Source of the DNA: JAHEJB01 sp041748175
GTDB taxonomy: Bacteria; Bacteroidota; Rhodothermia; Rhodothermales; Rubricoccaceae
Assembly (NCBI GenBank): GCA_041748175.1
Contig: JBGTDU010000142.1
Location: 1 to 64,000 of the forward strand
Length of the DNA stretch: 64,000 nt
Direction of reading: 5' to 3'
Shown piece by piece: positions 60,246 through 64,000 of the stretch. How positions within the stretch are numbered: position 1 is the stretch's first letter; each line of letters begins with the position of its first letter. Both the position numbers and the translations under genes were made by a program. Under the pieces are notes generated by a model. It was not told where the DNA came from, searched no databases, and was given only the letters and a program-made list of their open reading frames with translations.

Positions 60246-60617
60246 CTATTCCGAAGTCCCGCCCGAGGTTTTGGAATTCTTGGCCTCTGGCTTCGCGTCC
60301 GCCTTGGGTTTCGCCGTTGATCCAGGCGTTGACTCCACTTTGGTTTCAGACTTTGCGTCCGTCTTGGATTCGGACTTTTCGTCTGACGCCGCCTCCGCTT
60401 TCTCGTTCTTTCCGTTGGTGGCTGTCAGGTCGCTTCCTGCCCGGCCGTAATCGGTGAGGTAGAAGCCCGTGCCCTTGAATTGAAGCCCGGCCCCTCCCGA
60501 AATCACGCGCATCACCTTCTGCCCTGTGGCAGGGTCCTTGGTCAGCGCGTCATCTGTGATCCTCTGAAAGGTTTCAAACGTGGTTCCGTCATCGCGTCGG
60601 TAAACGTAGGTGGGCAT
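60246..60617 (-). CDS. FmdB-family protein lacking zinc-ribbon cysteines, with repetitive tail
   Basis: 123 residues from MPTYVYRRDDGTTFETFQRITDDAL. ISGGAGLQFKGTGFYLTDY is the FmdB/YjbM-type C-terminal block. The usual CxxC pairs are replaced by RDDG and DPATGQ, so no zinc can be bound. A Lys/Ser/Glu/Ala tail of low complexity (KSESKTDAKSETKVESTPGSTAK) follows. Convergent with tpiA, 29 bases apart. Confidence 0.85.
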   Translation of the reverse strand: MPTYVYRRDDGTTFETFQRITDDALTKDPATGQKVMRVISGGAGLQFKGTGFYLTDYGRAGSDLTATNGKNEKAEAASDEKSESKTDAKSETKVESTPGSTAKPKADAKPEAKNSKTSGGTSE

Positions 60618-60707
60618 AGTCGAGTAGAATGGCCTGGGAAAGGAATGGGCTGTCAAACCAGAGTGAAACGAGATACGTTCCGGTGCGATGCCGTCTCCGA
60701 TTGTTCT

Positions 60708-63700
60708 TTAGAAGTCGAGCAAATCCTCCGGCACCGCACCGAAACCCAACATGCGTTCCGGGTGTCCCGCGGGGGCTCGAAGCGCTCCAGCGGCGGCGTC
60801 GGCGAGCGCTGTGCGAACCGGGCCGATGCGGCTGTTCTGGCGGGTTGGGAACACGCGATTGGTGAGGAGAATGACGAAAAGCTCCTCGTCGGGGTCGATC
60901 CAAATAGACGTGCCCGTGAAACCCGTGTGCCCGAAAGAGTGCGGACCGAACAGCGTCCCGGACGAGGACGAACCCTCATTCTCCGCGCGCCAGCTCATCC
61001 AACCAAGCGCCATCGGATAGCGCCCCCGCGAGGAAACGCGCCGCGTGAACAACTCGATGGTCTCGGGCCGGAAATATCGTCGGCCGTAGGCTTCGCCGTG
61101 GTTGGCCATCATGTAGGCGAACCTGGCCAGATCCTCAACCGTCGAGAAAAGACCCGCGTGTCCCGAAACGCCGCCGAGCATCCACGCCGCCTCGTCATGC
61201 ACTTCGCCCTGAAGGAGTCTCCCCCGGAATGACCGGTCGCTTTCGGTCGGCACAACCGCTGGGTCCGCCCGGCCCGTGCCAAGGAACCGCGTGCTTGTCA
61301 TGCCCAGCGGTTCGAAAAACTCTTCCAGGACGTATTCATCCAGAGATCGGCGCGTGATTTCTTCGATCACCTTGCCCAAAACGATCATATCGAAATCGCT
61401 ATAGACGGTCTGCGTTCCCGGCACGTAGCGAGACGAGTCAGCATAGATAAACCGAAGGATGTCTCCCGCCGAAGAAATTTCGGGGTCGGTATGGAAGGGG
61501 TAGAAGGCGCGCTGACCGGCGCTGTGGGAAAGAAGCTGGCGGATCGTGACGCGTGCTTTTCCCCGCTGGCCAAACTCCGGCACGTAGTGAGCGACGCGCT
61601 GATCGAGATCCAGGCGGCCTTCTTCGTAGAGTTTCATCGTTGCGGCTGTCGTCGCAATGACCTTGGTGACCGAGGCAAGGTCGAACATCGAATGCTCCGA
61701 CACGCGATCGACGCTTGCATAGGTGAAGTAGCCGAAGCCCTGTTGCTTCAACAGAACACCTCCGCGCCCAACCGCGACGGCAGCGCCCGGGAAGGCCCGA
61801 TTCTGAAGCCCACTGCGGATGACCTCATCCAACCCCTCGAGGACATCGTCGGCCATCCCTGCTTCTTCCGGCGAGCCAGGACGAAGTGCTGCCTGGTCGA
61901 GCTGGACGCCTTCCCCAAATGTATAGCGACCGGGGATGGTAATCGGCAGGGTTCCCCTGACGTCGATGCGCCCGAAAAGGGCGTCGGCGGCGGCGCGCTG
62001 GCTTTCGTTTGAGCCACCGTATGCGGCCAGGTAGGCGGCGGGCTCCGGGATTCCTAGCGGAACGTACGGATTCCCGAATGCCAACAGGACTACGGGTCGC
62101 CCGAGCGCCATAACACGTTCCAGGAATGCCTTGTGGCGGGCCGGAAGCCCGATCTCGCCGCTCCAGGCGCGTGCGCGGACAAACGAGGGAACCAGGATGA
62201 TATCGTGCTGGGAGACCAGGGAAAGCGCGCTCACAAAAGCGTTCTCCGGGTCGCCTATTCCAAGCCGTCGGTGGGTCGTTACGCTGCCGATCGGGACATC
62301 AGCCGAAACGGCTCCGGCAAAAACTTCGCCGGTCGAAGCGTCTTCACTGTCGTCGAGTGTCAGCGTGAGAAAACGCGTTGGAGCAGATGGCCCAACGAAC
62401 GGAATGGGACCATTTGCGTCCTGCAAAATTGTAATGGAGTTCCGGGCGATCTGGTCGGCGAGAAGACCGGAGCGGTGGCGGAGCGCCGAGCTTGGCGCGG
62501 ACAGGTTCGCAAACTGGGCGCTGCGTATTGCGCGGAAGGAGGCGGGAACATCGGCGGGATTCTCGGGCCGTAGCCGCTCCTGCGTTCGCGTGGCGGAAGG
62601 CACAGACTGCCCGGCGAAAGGATCGGAAAGCCCAAGCCATGCTTTGGCGCGCAGGACGCGGTTCAGGGAGGCGTCAATTCGGTCCTCGGTAAGCCGCCCC
62701 TCCGCGATGGCCTGCATTATGGCGCGGTGCGCTCGGCGCTCGGCGTAGGTCAAGAGAAGTTGGTCAACGCCGGCCTCCAGCGCTCGCACGGCAATCTCGC
62801 CGATCTCCCGTCCACGTGTGATGCCGGCCATATTGAGTCCATCGGTGACAATGAGGCCTTCGAATCCCAATTCCTCGCGGAGCAGCCCTGTGATGATTGG
62901 GCGAGAAAGAGTAGCCGGTCGAGCAGGATCGATGGCCGGAAGTGAGAGATGCCCGGTCATCACGCTCATCACGCCCGCATCGATGGCGTTCCGAAACGGT
63001 GCCAACTCCATGGCGTCCAGACGGGCCCGGTCGAATGGCAGCGTAGGGAGCGACGCGTGCGAGTCCGTTTCCGTATCGCCGTGCCCCGGAAAGTGCTTGG
63101 CAGTTGCCATCAGTCCCCCATCCTGCATTCCACGGATGTATGCGGCCGTCATGGTGCCAACCAGTTCCGGCGCCTCCCCAAACGAGCGCACATTGATGAT
63201 GGGATTCAATGGGTTATTGTTGATGTCAGCGACGGGCGCATAGTTCTGGTGCACGCCCATTGCCAGGGCTTCCTCGGCCGTGGCTTTGCCCATCAGATAG
63301 GCCAGCGCAGGGTCGCGCGTGGCACCTAGGGCCATCGGACTGGGAAATGCCGTCCCGCCGTCAACTCGCATGCCCGGTCCATACTCCATGTCTTGCGAGA
63401 TGAGGAGCGGGATGGCCGCGCGCTCCTGGAGGTTGCGAATCGCTTCAGCCTGCCGACCCGCGTCTCCGGCCAAAAACATAACGCCGCCCACGTCAAAGTT
63501 TTCGACGAGATCAACCAGACGAGCCCACTCCGCAACGGTCGTTCCCGCTACTGTGGCGTTGGCGTGGGTGACAAAGAGTTGCGCCACTTTCGTTTCCAGC
63601 GGCAGCGAATCGATCGTGTTCGCTGCCCACTCCACTGTTCCCGGCCAGAGCTGTTCCTGTGGATCAACCGGGGGAGGAAGAACGACGGAGTCGCGGCCAA

Positions 63701-63791
63701 TTAGCGCGGTCCACCACGCTGCGAAGGAAACAACGAGGGAAACCGCTACAATCTTAAACATCAGCGGTGAGCGTCGGGGGGACGAGAACAT
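60708..63791 (-). CDS. GH3 beta-N-acetylhexosaminidase fused to a beta-lactamase-fold serine hydrolase
   Basis: 1027 residues from MFSSPRRSPLMFKIVAVSLVVSFAAWW (membrane anchor or signal). The N-terminal GH3 domain has MATAKHFPGHGDTETDSHASLP (NagZ-type His/Asp catalytic dyad) and EGLIVTDGLNMAGI; a middle GH3 C domain follows. The C-terminal third is a class C beta-lactamase/serine hydrolase: FDLASVTKV (SxxK), TVYSDFDMIV (YxD) and FGHTGFTGT (HTG). The fusion is known in Bacteroidota relatives and suggests wall-sugar removal together with peptide or ester hydrolysis in the envelope. Confidence 0.92.
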   Translation of the reverse strand: MFSSPRRSPLMFKIVAVSLVVSFAAWWTALIGRDSVVLPPPVDPQEQLWPGTVEWAANTIDSLPLETKVAQLFVTHANATVAGTTVAEWARLVDLVENFDVGGVMFLAGDAGRQAEAIRNLQERAAIPLLISQDMEYGPGMRVDGGTAFPSPMALGATRDPALAYLMGKATAEEALAMGVHQNYAPVADINNNPLNPIINVRSFGEAPELVGTMTAAYIRGMQDGGLMATAKHFPGHGDTETDSHASLPTLPFDRARLDAMELAPFRNAIDAGVMSVMTGHLSLPAIDPARPATLSRPIITGLLREELGFEGLIVTDGLNMAGITRGREIGEIAVRALEAGVDQLLLTYAERRAHRAIMQAIAEGRLTEDRIDASLNRVLRAKAWLGLSDPFAGQSVPSATRTQERLRPENPADVPASFRAIRSAQFANLSAPSSALRHRSGLLADQIARNSITILQDANGPIPFVGPSAPTRFLTLTLDDSEDASTGEVFAGAVSADVPIGSVTTHRRLGIGDPENAFVSALSLVSQHDIILVPSFVRARAWSGEIGLPARHKAFLERVMALGRPVVLLAFGNPYVPLGIPEPAAYLAAYGGSNESQRAAADALFGRIDVRGTLPITIPGRYTFGEGVQLDQAALRPGSPEEAGMADDVLEGLDEVIRSGLQNRAFPGAAVAVGRGGVLLKQQGFGYFTYASVDRVSEHSMFDLASVTKVIATTAATMKLYEEGRLDLDQRVAHYVPEFGQRGKARVTIRQLLSHSAGQRAFYPFHTDPEISSAGDILRFIYADSSRYVPGTQTVYSDFDMIVLGKVIEEITRRSLDEYVLEEFFEPLGMTSTRFLGTGRADPAVVPTESDRSFRGRLLQGEVHDEAAWMLGGVSGHAGLFSTVEDLARFAYMMANHGEAYGRRYFRPETIELFTRRVSSRGRYPMALGWMSWRAENEGSSSSGTLFGPHSFGHTGFTGTSIWIDPDEELFVILLTNRVFPTRQNSRIGPVRTALADAAAGALRAPAGHPERMLGFGAVPEDLLDF

Positions 63792-63850
63792 TCGCCCAAA
63801 AGTACGGCCTAACACAGCCACATTGACACAAATTGCGTCTCTTGAAAGCA

Positions 63851-63880
63851 AGAAAGCACCCCAGCGGTATGCCGAGGTGC
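63851..63880 (-). terminator. Terminator on the minus strand for the right-edge gene
   Basis: Minus-strand stem GCACC/GGTGC plus an inner CGG/CCG pair, followed by TTTCTTGCTTT. It lies 30 bases after the stop of the right-edge gene. Confidence 0.7.
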
Positions 63881-63909
63881 CTCCCTTCAAAGGCTGGGTC
63901 GTCCCGTTT

Positions 63910-64000
63910 TTACCGTAGGAGGACGACTTTCTCGCCATAGCCCAATCGTCGCCCGTCGATCGCATAGGCGCGAACCGTGAGGAGTGCCGATCCGGCGCGC
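63910..64000 (-). CDS. C-terminal end of a Por/T9SS-type secreted protein (cut by window edge)
   Basis: The minus-strand frame runs from the edge to a TAA at 63910 and ends AYAIDGRRLGYGEKVVLLR. The final VVLLR with a short preceding strand resembles the C-terminal strand of FlgD-like sorting domains, as in the VPS10 protein ending SVTVLR. Only 29 residues are visible. Confidence 0.55.
   Translation of the reverse strand, partial: RAGSALLTVRAYAIDGRRLGYGEKVVLLR

Noticed and set aside
1..64000. tRNA, rRNA, CRISPR arrays, toxin-antitoxin pairs or phage genes
   Set aside because: Scanned by eye for T-arm words, regular repeat-spacer arrays and typical phage proteins; none were convincing.

Overview
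The window reads as chromosome of a Gram-negative bacterium of the Rhodothermota/Bacteroidota group, probably Rhodothermales-like (inferred from gene content; no phylogeny was run). Supporting signs are a BamA gene followed by two OmpH/Skp genes, a Por-secretion/FlgD-like C-terminal domain on a secreted VPS10/BNR-repeat protein, a second such C-terminus cut by the right edge, a DPP-IV type S9 peptidase, a DUF7033-type polysaccharide deacetylase, a GH3/beta-lactamase fusion, a B12-dependent methylmalonyl-CoA mutase and a cysteine-poor FmdB protein. The DNA is GC-rich, coding density is high, and few start codons have a clear Shine-Dalgarno sequence. I saw no rRNA, tRNA, CRISPR array, prophage or intact insertion sequence.

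Layout. 1-5.2 kb (minus): the start of trpS, a four-helix-bundle protein, a one-membrane-span protein and two paralogous L,D-transpeptidases. 5.3-6.2 kb: an unusual putative papain-fold protein. 6.3-18.8 kb (minus): TerC, an HhH-GPD DNA repair protein, cysS, sufE, a small barrel protein, an in-frame YidD-MoaB fusion, an RND exporter with an SH3-like secreted protein and a LolA-like protein, a PlsC acyltransferase, a SHOCT-like membrane protein and a fatty-acid desaturase. 19.2-32.5 kb (plus): DPP-IV peptidase, dihydroorotase, CPBP protease, DUF2007 protein, cdsA, mutL, tilS, hpt, a cold-shock protein, an ABM monooxygenase and small membrane proteins. 32.5-47 kb: HD phosphohydrolase (minus), then deacetylase, DUF2064 transferase, fbp, VPS10-repeat protein, enoyl-CoA hydratase, purM, gpsA, AlbA-like protein and methylmalonyl-CoA mutase, with an OMP gene and a trmH-family gene on minus. 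47.4-60.2 kb (plus): lipoprotein, cmk-rpsA, bamA-ompH-ompH, panB, surE-bcp, tpiA. 60.2-64 kb (minus): FmdB, the GH3/beta-lactamase fusion, and the C-terminus of another secreted protein.

Most genes are housekeeping. They group into envelope biogenesis (bamA, two ompH, L,D-transpeptidases, yidD, cdsA, plsC, LolA-like/RND), nucleotide metabolism (pyrC, purM, hpt, cmk, surE), translation (trpS, cysS, tilS, rpsA, trmH) and central carbon (fbp, tpiA, gpsA, mcm).

The unusual content lies between the genes. (1) Two related families of palindrome-ended miniature elements end in CTAG, and all five copies begin exactly on the TAG stop codon of the upstream gene. In one copy both ends are stop codons of convergent genes. 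(2) A dispersed hairpin repeat shows compensatory changes between copies. (3) Low-complexity ATCCgAAATCC tracts abut gene starts, and two genes next to such tracts lack a standard start codon. (4) TGCGTA-rich spacers fill the gaps upstream of trpS, cysS and cdsA. These repeats, the GLCGGM putative peptidase and the YidD-MoaB fusion are the best candidates for something undescribed.
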